A DNA stretch of 64,000 bases from Bradyrhizobium sp. MOS002 (GCF_003020115.1 NZ_PYFX01000020.1:30436-94435), one strand, 5' to 3'; counted from the stretch's first letter, positions 16,759-25,154 are shown. Notes: generated by a model not told the origin, from the letters alone. Made by a program: numbers and translations.

Positions 16759-16838
16759 CGTCATTGCGAGCGCAGCGAAGCAATCCTGAATCGTTCCGGG
16801 GAGGGACTCTGGATTGCTTCGCTGCGCTCGCAATGACG
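16759..16838. repeat. Dispersed palindromic repeat (CGTCATTGCGAGCG type), perfect 28-bp arms
   Basis: The left arm (16759-16786) and right arm (16811-16838) are exact reverse complements over 28 bases, with a 24-base spacer. Related copies occur at 29747-29832 and 49068-49154. It lies between convergent genes, where it could end transcripts from both sides. Confidence 0.85.
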
Positions 16839-16845
16839 GAGAGAA

Positions 16846-17871
16846 TCACCGCGCCTCTTCGAATCCCGCCAGCACTGAGGTCAGGTTCGCGCCGAGGATA
16901 TCCGAGAGATAACCGCCCTCCTGCACGAACACGGTCGGCAGGCCCATCTTCGCGATGGCCTGGCCGATGCGGCGGAAGCCGGGCGTGGTGACGGCGAGGC
17001 CCTTCAGCGGATCGTGCTCGGAGGCGTCGAGGCCGAGCGCGATGACGAGGGCTCCGGGCGCAAAGGATTCGATCGCCTTGCGTGCGACGTCCATCGCCTG
17101 GATGTAGCCGTCATCCGCCGTACCGATCGCCAGAGGGATGTTGAGGTTGGTGCCGAGGCCTGGACCTTCGCCGCGCTCATGCGCGTAGCCCCACACGTAA
17201 GGATAGTACGCGACGGGATCGGCATGGATCGAGACCGTGTAGACGTCGGGCCGCGCGTAGAAGATGCCTTGCGTGCCGTTGCCGTGATGGACGTCGACGT
17301 CGAGGATCACGACACGCTCGTGCATCTGCCGCAGATGCGCCGCCGCGATCGCGCTGTTGTTGAGGAAGCAGAAGCCGCCGGCCATGTCGCGATAGGCGTG
17401 ATGGCCGGGCGGCCGGCAGAGCGCGTAGGTTGCATCCTCGCCGTCCATCACCATCTGTGCCGCCGTGACCGCAACGTCGGTCGCCGCACAGGCCGCGGCC
17501 CATGTACCCGCGCCGATTGGCGCGGCGGTGTCGGCGGTGTGCCAGCCGAGCTTGCCGACGATATGGGTGGGATAAGTCCCGGCATGGCGCACCGGATGGA
17601 TGTTGCCGATCATCTCCGGACCGGAATCGCCGAGTGCGGTCCAGGCGTCCCAGGCCTCGCTCAGGAACGACAGATATTCCGGACTGTGGACGCGCGCGCG
17701 GGGCCCTTGCCCGAATGTCGTCGGCTCGACCAATTGGTGCTTGCCGTCCTTGAGTCCTTTGAGCAGGCGGTCGGCGCGCTCGGGCTGCTCGGTGGTGCGC
17801 TTGACCACACCGCGAACCAGGAAGAATTGCGGATCGTGGCTGCGATGCAACTCGGTATGGACGGCTTTCAC
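16846..17871 (-). CDS. Histone deacetylase-family enzyme (acetylpolyamine amidohydrolase-like)
   Basis: This 341-residue zinc hydrolase belongs to the arginase/deacetylase superfamily. Visible active-site parts are RPPGHHAY (H157, H158), the zinc ligands in DVDVHHGNGTQ (D193, H195), and ALGLDASEHDP carrying the third ligand aspartate. The N-terminus, with its long insertion (FLVRGVVKRTTEQPERAD), is like acetylpolyamine amidohydrolases, not AcuC. It would remove acetyl groups from acetylated polyamines or similar small amides in the cytosol. That fits the polyamine-type catabolic genes further downstream, though they are not in one operon. The substrate remains an inference. Confidence 0.83.
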   Translation of the reverse strand: MKAVHTELHRSHDPQFFLVRGVVKRTTEQPERADRLLKGLKDGKHQLVEPTTFGQGPRARVHSPEYLSFLSEAWDAWTALGDSGPEMIGNIHPVRHAGTYPTHIVGKLGWHTADTAAPIGAGTWAAACAATDVAVTAAQMVMDGEDATYALCRPPGHHAYRDMAGGFCFLNNSAIAAAHLRQMHERVVILDVDVHHGNGTQGIFYARPDVYTVSIHADPVAYYPYVWGYAHERGEGPGLGTNLNIPLAIGTADDGYIQAMDVARKAIESFAPGALVIALGLDASEHDPLKGLAVTTPGFRRIGQAIAKMGLPTVFVQEGGYLSDILGANLTSVLAGFEEAR

Positions 17872-17903
17872 TCAAACACTCCGTGGTCGCTCGGGGTTCT
17901 TAT

Positions 17904-17955
17904 TTTGACGCGTTTTCTTGACGCGAACCGGTATCCACTTCGCTCGAAAACGCTC
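17904..17955. repeat. Dispersed repeat fragment (GCGTTTTCTTGACGCGAACCGG type)
   Basis: TTGACGCGTTTTCTTGACGCGAACCGGTATCC followed by the CTTCGCTCGAAAACGCT arm matches, from memory, a widespread intergenic repeat of Bradyrhizobium-like genomes. The outer arms CGTTTTC and GAAAACG pair. Confidence 0.6.
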
Positions 17956-18057
17956 TGGTGCCACAGATGTCTAAATCCCTGCGGCGGCGAGATGCAAGCA
18001 AGAAGAATGCCGCCCCTGTCGCACCGCCCTGCGCCGGAAGCAGATCGCTCGTGAAGC

Positions 18058-18999
18058 TCAGCAGCGCCCACGCTGAAGGCAGTGCTCGCGGCCCTGCTGG
18101 TCGGTGCGGAAGGCCTCGACGAAGCCGCCCTGACGCTGGGTGACGAAGATCGTCTTGCCGTCGCTGCCGCCGAAGGCAAGGTTGGTCGGCTCCTTCGCCC
18201 TCAGCGCGATCTCCCGCTCGACCGCGCCATTGGCCTTCATCAACGTGATCGTGCCCTTGAGGATGCGCGCGACATAGAGGCGGCCAGCCATGTCGGTGCG
18301 CAGGCCGTCAACGGTGTCGGGCTGAAACGCCTTGACGAGTTTTGGACTGGTGAGCTCGTTGCCGCCGACGGTGTAGGACCAGATCTGGCCGCTGCTGGAT
18401 TCCCCGACATAGAGCGTCTTGTCATCAGGGCTGAGATCGATGCCGTTGGTGGTGCCCATCGCGCGCGGCGCCGACATGAGCTGTCCCTGCACCGTTCCGT
18501 CGGCTGCCTTGGCGATGCGCCAGATGTGGCCTTCCCTGCCCTTCCAGTTCGGATCACTCGCGTAGATCGTGCCGTCGCGGGCGATGGTGATGTCGTTGGG
18601 CTGGTTCATCTCGTCGGAGTGAAACCAGATGGCGGGCTCGGTCGATCCCTGCGGGATCGCGAAGATGTTGTGCTTCTTGTAGTCGGCGATGAACATGGTG
18701 CCGTCACGTGCGAAGCGAATGGCGTTGCCGACGCTGCCCTCGGGCAGCGCCGTGAACGGCTCGGACGCCGCGCCGCCGACAGGCAGCTTGCCGATGGTGC
18801 CGGGCTTGCCGAAATTGACGACGAAGAGATTGCCGTCGAGATCGGCGGCCGGGCCTTCGATGCCAAAGGTGTATTCGCCCGATGGCGTCACCTGCACGCT
18901 TTCGAACAGTTTCGTTTCCGCTCGGGCCGGTGCCGTCGCAAGTACGAGAACAACGCTACTGCACAGGCACCAGAAATTCCTGCCGGATGTAATAGCCAT
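18058..18999 (-). CDS. SMP-30/gluconolactonase-like beta-propeller, exported
   Basis: The protein is a six-bladed propeller of the SMP-30/gluconolactonase/LRE type, with repeated strand motifs such as AADLDGNLFVVNFG, DITIARDGTIYASDPN and NGIDLSPDDKTLYV. The last also carries the metal-ligand Asn and Asp typical of lactonases. With the ATG at 18999 it is 313 residues and has a signal peptide (basic start MAITSGRNFW, hydrophobic VVLVLAT, cleavage near ARAE). A start at 19020 would add seven residues. The 5' end overlaps the 3' end of the dehydrogenase gene by about 44 bases in another frame, so expression is coupled. It probably hydrolyses a sugar lactone made by that dehydrogenase in the periplasm. 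Confidence 0.75.
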   Translation of the reverse strand: MAITSGRNFWCLCSSVVLVLATAPARAETKLFESVQVTPSGEYTFGIEGPAADLDGNLFVVNFGKPGTIGKLPVGGAASEPFTALPEGSVGNAIRFARDGTMFIADYKKHNIFAIPQGSTEPAIWFHSDEMNQPNDITIARDGTIYASDPNWKGREGHIWRIAKAADGTVQGQLMSAPRAMGTTNGIDLSPDDKTLYVGESSSGQIWSYTVGGNELTSPKLVKAFQPDTVDGLRTDMAGRLYVARILKGTITLMKANGAVEREIALRAKEPTNLAFGGSDGKTIFVTQRQGGFVEAFRTDQQGREHCLQRGRC

Positions 19000-21064
19000 C
19001 GCCGTCGCTGCACTCGCCATTCAGATAGGGATCGGCCGGCCGGAAGAAGCGGCTGAAGCCGGGTTTGTCTACAGCGTTCCTTTGTGTCACGACGACGACC
19101 TTGGCAGCCGGTATTTCGCCGCATTCCTTGTTGGTTTTCCCAAAGAACTTGCGCTGCGGCGGGCCGGGCTTGATCCGCATCCGGATGCCTGGAACCATTT
19201 TTGACACCAGCAGATCCGCCGTGTCGAGCAGGCGCGTGTAACCAGGTTCGGCCTTGGGCAGGCCTTCGCCACCCGGCGGCATCAGCTTCTCCGCGCCTAA
19301 CCCGCGAAGCCGCGTGCGCAACTTGCCGGAGTCGGGATCACCAGGATAGATCCAGCCATCCTGCGACAGCATGAAGCGAAGCACCGTCGCGTCCTTCTGT
19401 GCGTCCGATTGGCCCGGCTTCAAGCCGAAATCCGAGTGACAGCCGACGCAATGCTTTTCGACGAGGCCCTTGCGCAAGGTGGTGAGCCGGACGCCGTTCT
19501 GCGCGTCCCTGGCGACGAAGACCGCCAGTTGATCGATCAGGGCCTGGCTACGCATGTCGCAGGGCAAAGGCGGCGGCGCATCGCCCGCGGTCCGATCGAT
19601 CCGGATCACGGTCTGGTTCTTGTCCTCGACCAGCCAGATGGCGCCGTCCTCCGCGACCGTCATGCCGACAGGAGCGCCCTGCGGCCGCGCGCCGTTGACG
19701 CGGTGCCAGCCTGCGATCAGCTCCTCGAACGGCGCGGCGGCGACGTCGCCGCCCTCGGTCTGAAAGCTGTGGGTCGGATCGGCCGCGCAGCTGACATGAT
19801 AGCGCACTGGCGCCGGGGCGGGCTTCGGGAAGCCGTGGTCGTCGACGTCATAGACGATGACGCGGCTGCCGGTCGGGCGATAGCCGTGCAGGCCAACCAG
19901 CAGCTTGCCCTCGAGCTCCGGAAATTTCGCTCCGTGATAATAGAGCATCGCGAGCGGCGCGCCGTGCGGCGGCAGCAGCGAGAACGGTGCCTTGTAGAGC
20001 GCGTTGGCGGTGCACAGCGATTTGTAGACCCCCGACTGCAAGACGATCCTGAATTCGGGACTCGGCGTCGACAAATCGTAGCAATAAGGCCAGCCGTAAT
20101 GCCTGCCCTGCTCGATCGCGTTGATCTCCTCGTTTGGCTTGAAAATGTCAGGCAGGTCGCGGCCGTTCTCGCCTTGCAGGAACGCATAGCCCGCATCGGG
20201 AAAGCTCGGATGCAGCACCAGCGCCATCGAGTTGCGCAGGCCGCGCGCGTAGACGCTGTGCGGCGGGTCGGCATCGCCAGACTTCAACGCCGGGAAGATG
20301 CCGCCTGGGGGCGGCGTGAACAGCCAGATCGATGCCATCGCGGAAGCGCCCTCGGCCGTCGCGCAAGGTTTCGTGATCGGCGCCGGCGTGATGCAGTCGT
20401 CGCTGTGCGAGCCGACATTGACGAACAGCCGGCCGTTCCTGTCGAACACAAACTGCTTGAGCGGGTGCGCGCTCTCCTCGAGCCTGGTCCCGTCGGGCAA
20501 CGTGATCCGGCGGCCGGGCATGTGACGGACGATGGTCTCGACGGTGTCGCGCGGATTGTCGGCGAGCGGATCGAACCGGAAGATCGTCTCCGCGCTCGAG
20601 GCATAGAGCTTCTTGTCCGGGCCGATCAACAGGCCGAACGGATATTCGATTGCAGTCAGCAGCTCCTTGAACCGCTGTCCTTGAGGTGCGCGCGGGTCGA
20701 GCAACAGCAGCCGGCCATCGGTATGGCCCCAGCCCGCCATGTCGGCGACCACAAACAGGTCACGACCGGGCACCTGGATGATCGACCGCGGGAATTTCAG
20801 CCGATCCTCCTCGCTGGCGACGAGGCCGGCGCAAAATCCCGCCTTCATGTCGATCTGGATTTTTGGAAAAGCCAGATCGGCATTGCCGCAGGTCTCCATG
20901 CCGATGGCATAGCCGCTCTTGCGGAGCGGTTCTGATGAGCCTACCGAGGTGAGGGTCAGGAGGACCACCAAGGCGCCCGCGCATGCGCGCAGGCTTCGGC
21001 TCTCACGCCAGAATGTGAGGTGGTTCACGGCGCCTCCCGGACTTTCCGTCCAAGGTTGTTCCAT
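18956..21064 (-). CDS. PQQ-type sorbosone/glucose dehydrogenase-like protein with c-type heme site
   Basis: The 702-residue protein joins a soluble-glucose-dehydrogenase/sorbosone-dehydrogenase-like propeller (about 60-510; PRSIIQVPGRDLFVVADM, NVGSHSDD, HYGWPYCYD) to a C-terminal domain with one heme-binding CVGCH (C539, C542, H543). A hydrophobic N-terminal segment (about 26-42) predicts export, as heme c attachment requires. The expected chemistry is PQQ-linked oxidation of a sugar or aldehyde in the periplasm, with electrons passed to the built-in heme. Only one CxxCH is present. A lactonase-like gene overlaps its end, which suggests an oxidation-hydrolysis pair. The ATG at 21064 gives an unusually long n-region; a later start is possible. 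Confidence 0.75.
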   Translation of the reverse strand: MEQPWTESPGGAVNHLTFWRESRSLRACAGALVVLLTLTSVGSSEPLRKSGYAIGMETCGNADLAFPKIQIDMKAGFCAGLVASEEDRLKFPRSIIQVPGRDLFVVADMAGWGHTDGRLLLLDPRAPQGQRFKELLTAIEYPFGLLIGPDKKLYASSAETIFRFDPLADNPRDTVETIVRHMPGRRITLPDGTRLEESAHPLKQFVFDRNGRLFVNVGSHSDDCITPAPITKPCATAEGASAMASIWLFTPPPGGIFPALKSGDADPPHSVYARGLRNSMALVLHPSFPDAGYAFLQGENGRDLPDIFKPNEEINAIEQGRHYGWPYCYDLSTPSPEFRIVLQSGVYKSLCTANALYKAPFSLLPPHGAPLAMLYYHGAKFPELEGKLLVGLHGYRPTGSRVIVYDVDDHGFPKPAPAPVRYHVSCAADPTHSFQTEGGDVAAAPFEELIAGWHRVNGARPQGAPVGMTVAEDGAIWLVEDKNQTVIRIDRTAGDAPPPLPCDMRSQALIDQLAVFVARDAQNGVRLTTLRKGLVEKHCVGCHSDFGLKPGQSDAQKDATVLRFMLSQDGWIYPGDPDSGKLRTRLRGLGAEKLMPPGGEGLPKAEPGYTRLLDTADLLVSKMVPGIRMRIKPGPPQRKFFGKTNKECGEIPAAKVVVVTQRNAVDKPGFSRFFRPADPYLNGECSDGDGYYIRQEFLVPVQ

Positions 21065-21235
21065 GCCGTGGGGATGCCGTCCAGTTGATCAACACCCCCT
21101 TGTGATGAAACCAGCAGGGGGCTTGGCGCCGACCAATCTCCGTAGATTCCCTTACCGGGCTCGGCCCGAATGTTTCGCGAATGCTTCGGGTGGTATTGGT
21201 TTGCCGTCCCCAGTCGCTTTCTAAAGGAGGCGTGT

Positions 21236-21469
21236 ATGGTCCAGATGTATTTCCATTGTTCCAATGCCGAAGGCACGCTGATCGATCGGTACGGCACCGC
21301 CGTCGCCAATCTGAACGAGGCGCGCGACCGTGCCGCCCAGATCATGCGCTCGATGATCCTGACGCCCGGCACTGAGGACTGGCGCGACTGGGTGATTCAT
21401 ATCAGCAGCGACGACGGCGAGGAGATCTTCGACCTCCCCTTTGCTGCCATGCTCGGCAAGCCGCACTGA
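21236..21469 (+). CDS. DUF6894-like small protein
   Basis: The 77-residue protein starts at the ATG at 21236 with a near-perfect ribosome-binding site (AAAGGAGG at 21223-21230), which overrides a longer upstream frame. It begins MVQMYFHCSNAEGTLIDRYG and contains ARDRAAQIMRSMI and WVIHISSDDGEEIFDLPF, matching the small DUF6894 family abundant in Bradyrhizobium. The function is unknown; it has no signal peptide or membrane segment. A second small gene follows after 9 bases, so the two are likely co-transcribed. Confidence 0.8.
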   Translation: MVQMYFHCSNAEGTLIDRYGTAVANLNEARDRAAQIMRSMILTPGTEDWRDWVIHISSDDGEEIFDLPFAAMLGKPH

Positions 21470-21478
21470 GGTGATGCC

Positions 21479-21655
21479 ATGTTGCTCGCGTCACTGACCC
21501 TGCTCCGCCAGCCCCTGAACTTCGTCGCCAGCAAATGGCAGACACTGATGCGGATCGCGGGCAATCCCTACCGGCCCGAACTCCACTACATGCGCGGGCC
21601 TGGCCCGAAATGGCACGCCAAGTATCAGGCCAGCCGGCTGGATCGCGCGCGCTGA
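21479..21655 (+). CDS. Small protein of unknown function (58 aa)
   Basis: An intact frame of 58 codons begins MLLASLTLLRQPLNFVASKW and ends ASRLDRAR. The first 20 residues could be an amphipathic or membrane-surface helix; the remainder is rich in Pro, Arg and His (NPYRPELHYMRGPGPKWHAKY). GAGGTGATGCC upstream supplies a weak ribosome-binding site, and the gene begins 9 bases after the DUF6894 stop. I do not recognise the family. The strand, spacing and codon use support a real gene. Confidence 0.55.
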   Translation: MLLASLTLLRQPLNFVASKWQTLMRIAGNPYRPELHYMRGPGPKWHAKYQASRLDRAR

Positions 21656-21697
21656 GCCCTGTGGCTCCTGCTTCCCACTGATCGGTCTCTCAATTCG

Positions 21698-21762
21698 TCA
21701 TGCCCGGGCCTGCCCCGGGCATCAATGTCTTGGCATTTACGTCTTGGCATCTACGTCTTGGC
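21698..21762. repeat. Dispersed repeat with 14-base tandem units
   Basis: CGTCATGCCCGGGCCTGCCCCGGGCATC is a common rhizobial palindrome. It is followed by tandem copies of TCTTGGCATYTACG at 21728-21741 and 21742-21755 and a partial third copy at 21756-21762. It fills much of the gap before the gamma-glutamyltransferase gene. Confidence 0.65.
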
Positions 21763-21918
21763 GACTGCGCCCTCCCCCGCCTGTTTCACACCAGCCATGT
21801 CGCGTCGCCCTTTCGATGTTCTCGGTGGGGACGATGTGCCATTCTTCGCGGGCTTCCGCCAATTGCGGAGCTCAGCGCAACGAAGCCATACAACCAAAGA
21901 TAGCACACAGACACCATC

Positions 21919-23508
21919 ATGCCGCACCAGTTCAGCCACGCCCAAACCGTCCGCAAGCCCGCCGTCACATCCAAAGGCGGCATCGTCGCCGCCCAATCGC
22001 GGCGGGCGGCCGAAGTGGGAGCGCAAGTGCTGGCGGCAGGCGGCGACTGCGTGGACGCGATCGTCGCCACCACCTTCGCGCTCAACGTGCTGGAGCCCTG
22101 GAACAGCGGCATGGGCGGCGGCGGCGCGATGGTGCTCTACCGTGCCGCGGAAAATCGCTACGAGGTGATCGACTACGGCATGTGCGCGCCGCAAAGCCTG
22201 CGCACCGCCGACTATCCGCTCAGCGGAGAAGGCGCGGCGTCCGATCTGTTTCCCTGGCAGCGGGTGAAGGACGACCGCAACATCCACGGCCCCGGCTCGA
22301 TCGCCGTGCCCGGCGTCGTCGCCGGCATGGAGGAGGCGCATCGCCGCCACGCCAGGCTGCCGTGGAAAGATCTGGTCGCGCCGGCCGTCGCCCTCGCCGG
22401 CGAAGGCCTGCTGGTCGATTGGTGGACCACGCTGACGATCGCGGCATCGGCGGCCGATCTTCGGCGCTATCCCGCGAGCGCAGCAACGTTCCTGAAGGAC
22501 GGCCTGCCGCCGAGCGCGCCGTGGGGCATCAAGTCCGAGACACGACTGCCGCTGGGCACGTTGAAGGCGACACTGGCGCACCTCGCCGACGCCGGTCCGC
22601 GCGATTTCTACCAAGGTGATCTCGCCAGGAGCATCGCGTCCGACATCAAGGCCGACGGCGGCGCGCTGTCAGTGGAAGACCTCGCCGCGTTCCGGGCCCA
22701 TCTGCGCGAGCCGCTGGCGATCCCCTATCGCGGCGGCAAGGTGTTTGCGACGCCGGAGCTCACGGCCGGACCGACAATGGCGCATGCGCTGCGCCTGTTG
22801 CAGCAGAATCTGATGCCGGGACGCGAGCCCGACGCGGCCACCTATGTCGAATATGCCGCCGCGCTGCAATCGGCCTATCGCGAACGGCTCAAGGATATGG
22901 GCGATGCCGACGGCAAGCGCTCGCTCGGCGCGGAATATCTGGCGCCCGCCTGCACCACGCATTTCTCCGTGGTCGACCGCCACGGCAACATCGCGGCCGT
23001 GACGCAGACGCTGCTCTCATCCTTCGGCTCGAAATACGTCACGCCGCACACCGGCATCGGCATGAACAATGGCATCATGTGGTTCGACCCGACGCCGGGC
23101 ACCACCAACTCGCTCGCCCCTGGCAAGCGCTGTCTCACCAATTACACGCCTGTTATCGCCGAGGCCAAGGACGGCAAACGGCTCGCGGTCGGCGCCTCCG
23201 GCGGTCGCCGCATCCTGCCGTCGGTGATGCAGATCGTGTCCTTTGCGATGGATTTCGGCATGGATCTCGATGCCGCGATCCATCAGCCGCGCATCGATGC
23301 CAGCGAAGGCGCGATCGTGATCGGCGATACCAGGTTGCCGGCCGACACACGCGAGACGCTCGCGGCGCGATTCGACTATGAGGAAGCGCGGGTGCAATCC
23401 TTGCCGCAGAAATTCGCCTGCCCGAGCGTCGTGATGCGCGCCGGCGACACCAATTCCGGCGCGGTCGAGATCTTTCAGCCCTGGGCCGACGCGGTGGCGG
23501 AAGGCTGA
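21919..23508 (+). CDS. ggt: Gamma-glutamyltransferase family protein
   Basis: The 529-residue Ntn-hydrolase proenzyme has self-cleavage and catalysis expected at Thr346 (CTTHFSVVDRHGN), where the small subunit begins. Other family marks are the large-subunit start GGIVAAQS, GDCVDAIVATTF, GMGGGGAMVLY and, in the small subunit, ASGGRRILPSVMQ. The enzyme removes or transfers gamma-glutamyl groups from glutathione and related amides. No signal peptide is visible (start MPHQFSHAQTV), which is unusual for periplasmic GGT and suggests a cytosolic form acting on gamma-glutamyl or acyl amides. No partner gene is adjacent in the same direction. Confidence 0.85.
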   Translation: MPHQFSHAQTVRKPAVTSKGGIVAAQSRRAAEVGAQVLAAGGDCVDAIVATTFALNVLEPWNSGMGGGGAMVLYRAAENRYEVIDYGMCAPQSLRTADYPLSGEGAASDLFPWQRVKDDRNIHGPGSIAVPGVVAGMEEAHRRHARLPWKDLVAPAVALAGEGLLVDWWTTLTIAASAADLRRYPASAATFLKDGLPPSAPWGIKSETRLPLGTLKATLAHLADAGPRDFYQGDLARSIASDIKADGGALSVEDLAAFRAHLREPLAIPYRGGKVFATPELTAGPTMAHALRLLQQNLMPGREPDAATYVEYAAALQSAYRERLKDMGDADGKRSLGAEYLAPACTTHFSVVDRHGNIAAVTQTLLSSFGSKYVTPHTGIGMNNGIMWFDPTPGTTNSLAPGKRCLTNYTPVIAEAKDGKRLAVGASGGRRILPSVMQIVSFAMDFGMDLDAAIHQPRIDASEGAIVIGDTRLPADTRETLAARFDYEEARVQSLPQKFACPSVVMRAGDTNSGAVEIFQPWADAVAEG

Positions 23509-23578
23509 GCGCCCGCTGATGAATGCGTAGCGGCCAGCGAGGCTGATCAAACTTGGGTCTCTGGCCCTGCCCAACACG

Positions 23579-24247
23579 CTATCGAAACGTCAACGAGTTG
23601 CCGTAGTGGAAAGCCCCCACGAATGTCTGGAACGCGACACGGTATTGCCCCGGTTGCAGCATGATGCCGCCGGCGGTCAAATATGGATTGGTCACGCCGG
23701 GATAAGGGAACGGGTCGTTCAACACCACATCGAAACCAGCCGGGCTGCTCTCATAGCCGACCACGACGATCGCATGCTGGCTGACGCCGAGGCCGGGCGG
23801 ATATGGAATCTGGCCGGGGCTGATTCCGGCAAGGATCGGGCCATCATTGTCGATCTGGTGCTTAATCTCCGTAGGCGACAAAATTCCGCGGAACTGGAGA
23901 AAGACGCTCGCATTCTGGTAACCCGCAAACTGCTGGGCCATCATGGCATAGGACTGCATGATGAGCGCCACTCTCTGCATGGTTCCGCCGGCATTCAGGC
24001 ACATTCCGCAATTCGCCATGCATGGCCCACCCTGGGCCGCAACAACGGCACACTGGTAGTTTCCAAACTGGTTGAGGTTGGGATAGCCGAGGTACTCGAA
24101 AATCATTGCTGCTGAAGCAGCAAAACACCATTCCGGCGTCTGTTGTGCGACCGGAGAGATCGGCAGCACGGTCGCAGCGGCGCGTTCGGAGAGTCCGCCG
24201 AGCGCGAAGAACGTGAGCATCAAAGCCTTCAATACAAATTTCTTCAC
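23579..24247 (-). CDS. Secreted papain-like cysteine protease (AvrRpt2/C70-like)
   Basis: The 222-residue protein has a signal peptide (MKKFVLKALMLTFFALGG) and a compact papain-like domain. The oxyanion Gln and catalytic Cys lie in QQTPEWCFAASAA (Cys41), the His in SQHAIVVVGYE (His158), and the third residue in VLNDPFP (Asn177 or Asp178). The WCxAAS signature and small size resemble the C39-like/AvrRpt2 group. Extra cysteines (C66, C76, C80, C83) could form disulfides in the periplasm or outside. It follows a membrane-anchored protein gene by 38 bases on the same strand. AvrRpt2 homologues in plant-associated bacteria cleave host proteins, but an effector role here is only a hypothesis. Confidence 0.7.
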   Translation of the reverse strand: MKKFVLKALMLTFFALGGLSERAAATVLPISPVAQQTPEWCFAASAAMIFEYLGYPNLNQFGNYQCAVVAAQGGPCMANCGMCLNAGGTMQRVALIMQSYAMMAQQFAGYQNASVFLQFRGILSPTEIKHQIDNDGPILAGISPGQIPYPPGLGVSQHAIVVVGYESSPAGFDVVLNDPFPYPGVTNPYLTAGGIMLQPGQYRVAFQTFVGAFHYGNSLTFR

Positions 24248-24284
24248 GGAATCCCCCGCTGTATCGTCAGTCCAAAACAGGCAA

Positions 24285-25154
24285 TCAGAGACTGGAAAAA
24301 TTGGCCGGGACCGGACAATCGCGGCCCTGGAGCTGTGTAAGCGCGTCCTTCACCGTCATGGTGAGCTGAAGCCGCTGCTGATCGTAGAGGCCCTTGCTCA
24401 TATCCACGAAGCGCTGGAAGTCCTGGGCCCCGTTGTCGCAATCACGTGTCATGTACTCTGCGACGACTAGATCGGCGAGGACATAAGCGCGCGAAGCCAG
24501 GCTCTGGGCAGTGTCGCCTAGTACATTGATTGCCTCGATAAACGCAGCGCGCCCCTTGCTCGGATCTGCCGACGCGTAAAGCAGCTTGCCTTGGTAACGG
24601 AGGGCCTCCGACCGCAGATTCGGCGTGACATCGGTTTTTGCGACGGCCCTGCCGACGAAGGACTTGGCAATCTGGAAGTCGCCGACGGTATAGGCCTCGT
24701 TGATCAAGATCAGCAACTGCGGAATGCCGATGTCCTCATCCCTCATGTCCTTGAGCATTGCACGAGCGGTGGCGATGTCGTTCAGGATCTGTGGCGTGAT
24801 GACACTGGCCATCGCCAGCTGCAGCTGCGGCGTCGAGGAGTCCAGCGAAAATCTGATCAGCTCCTGTCGCAGCTTTGCGGCGGAGTTGACGGCCTGATTG
24901 AACTGGCTCAGGCGGGCAATGCGATCCGCTTCCGGCTTGGCAATGAACGTGCTGTGAAGCGAGGCGAAAGTCAGAACCAGGCCGAGAAACAGAGCGCTCG
25001 CGCTGGCACTCTCGGTTAGCTTCTTGAACATCGTCTTGTGCGAGTTCTTCTCGAGCTCGCCGATGCGATCGCCGAAATTCTTCAGCAGAACATCTGTCGA
25101 TGTGAGGGCGGTCGGCGGCGCGGTTACGGCCGGCGCTGGCGCAAAATCGGACAT
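24285..25154 (-). CDS. Membrane-anchored helical-repeat protein of unknown function
   Basis: The 289-residue product starts at the ATG at 25154, which is preceded by GGAGGGG; longer upstream frames lack such a site. One membrane helix is clear (ASASALFLGLVLTFASL, about residues 53-70), preceded by a cytosolic-type N-terminus with a short coiled stretch. After the helix comes an alpha-helical region with TPR-like pairs (INEAYTVGDFQIAKSFVGRAV; ALRYQGKLLYASADPSKG). It lies directly upstream of the secreted cysteine protease and is probably co-transcribed. I do not recognise a named family. Confidence 0.6.
   Translation of the reverse strand: MSDFAPAPAVTAPPTALTSTDVLLKNFGDRIGELEKNSHKTMFKKLTESASASALFLGLVLTFASLHSTFIAKPEADRIARLSQFNQAVNSAAKLRQELIRFSLDSSTPQLQLAMASVITPQILNDIATARAMLKDMRDEDIGIPQLLILINEAYTVGDFQIAKSFVGRAVAKTDVTPNLRSEALRYQGKLLYASADPSKGRAAFIEAINVLGDTAQSLASRAYVLADLVVAEYMTRDCDNGAQDFQRFVDMSKGLYDQQRLQLTMTVKDALTQLQGRDCPVPANFSSL

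Noticed and set aside
18956..19020. Overlap of the lactonase and dehydrogenase genes as a sign of a frameshifted fusion protein
   Set aside because: Each protein has its own complete export signal and ends properly, so two overlapping genes explain the sequence better than a broken fusion.
21091..21098. TTGATCAA as a FixK-type site
   Set aside because: It lacks the 14-base TTGA-N6-TCAA spacing and is not placed suitably before a gene start.
21698..21762. Tandem TCTTGGCATYTACG units as a CRISPR array
   Set aside because: Units are only 14 bases, directly adjacent with no spacers, and no cas genes are present.
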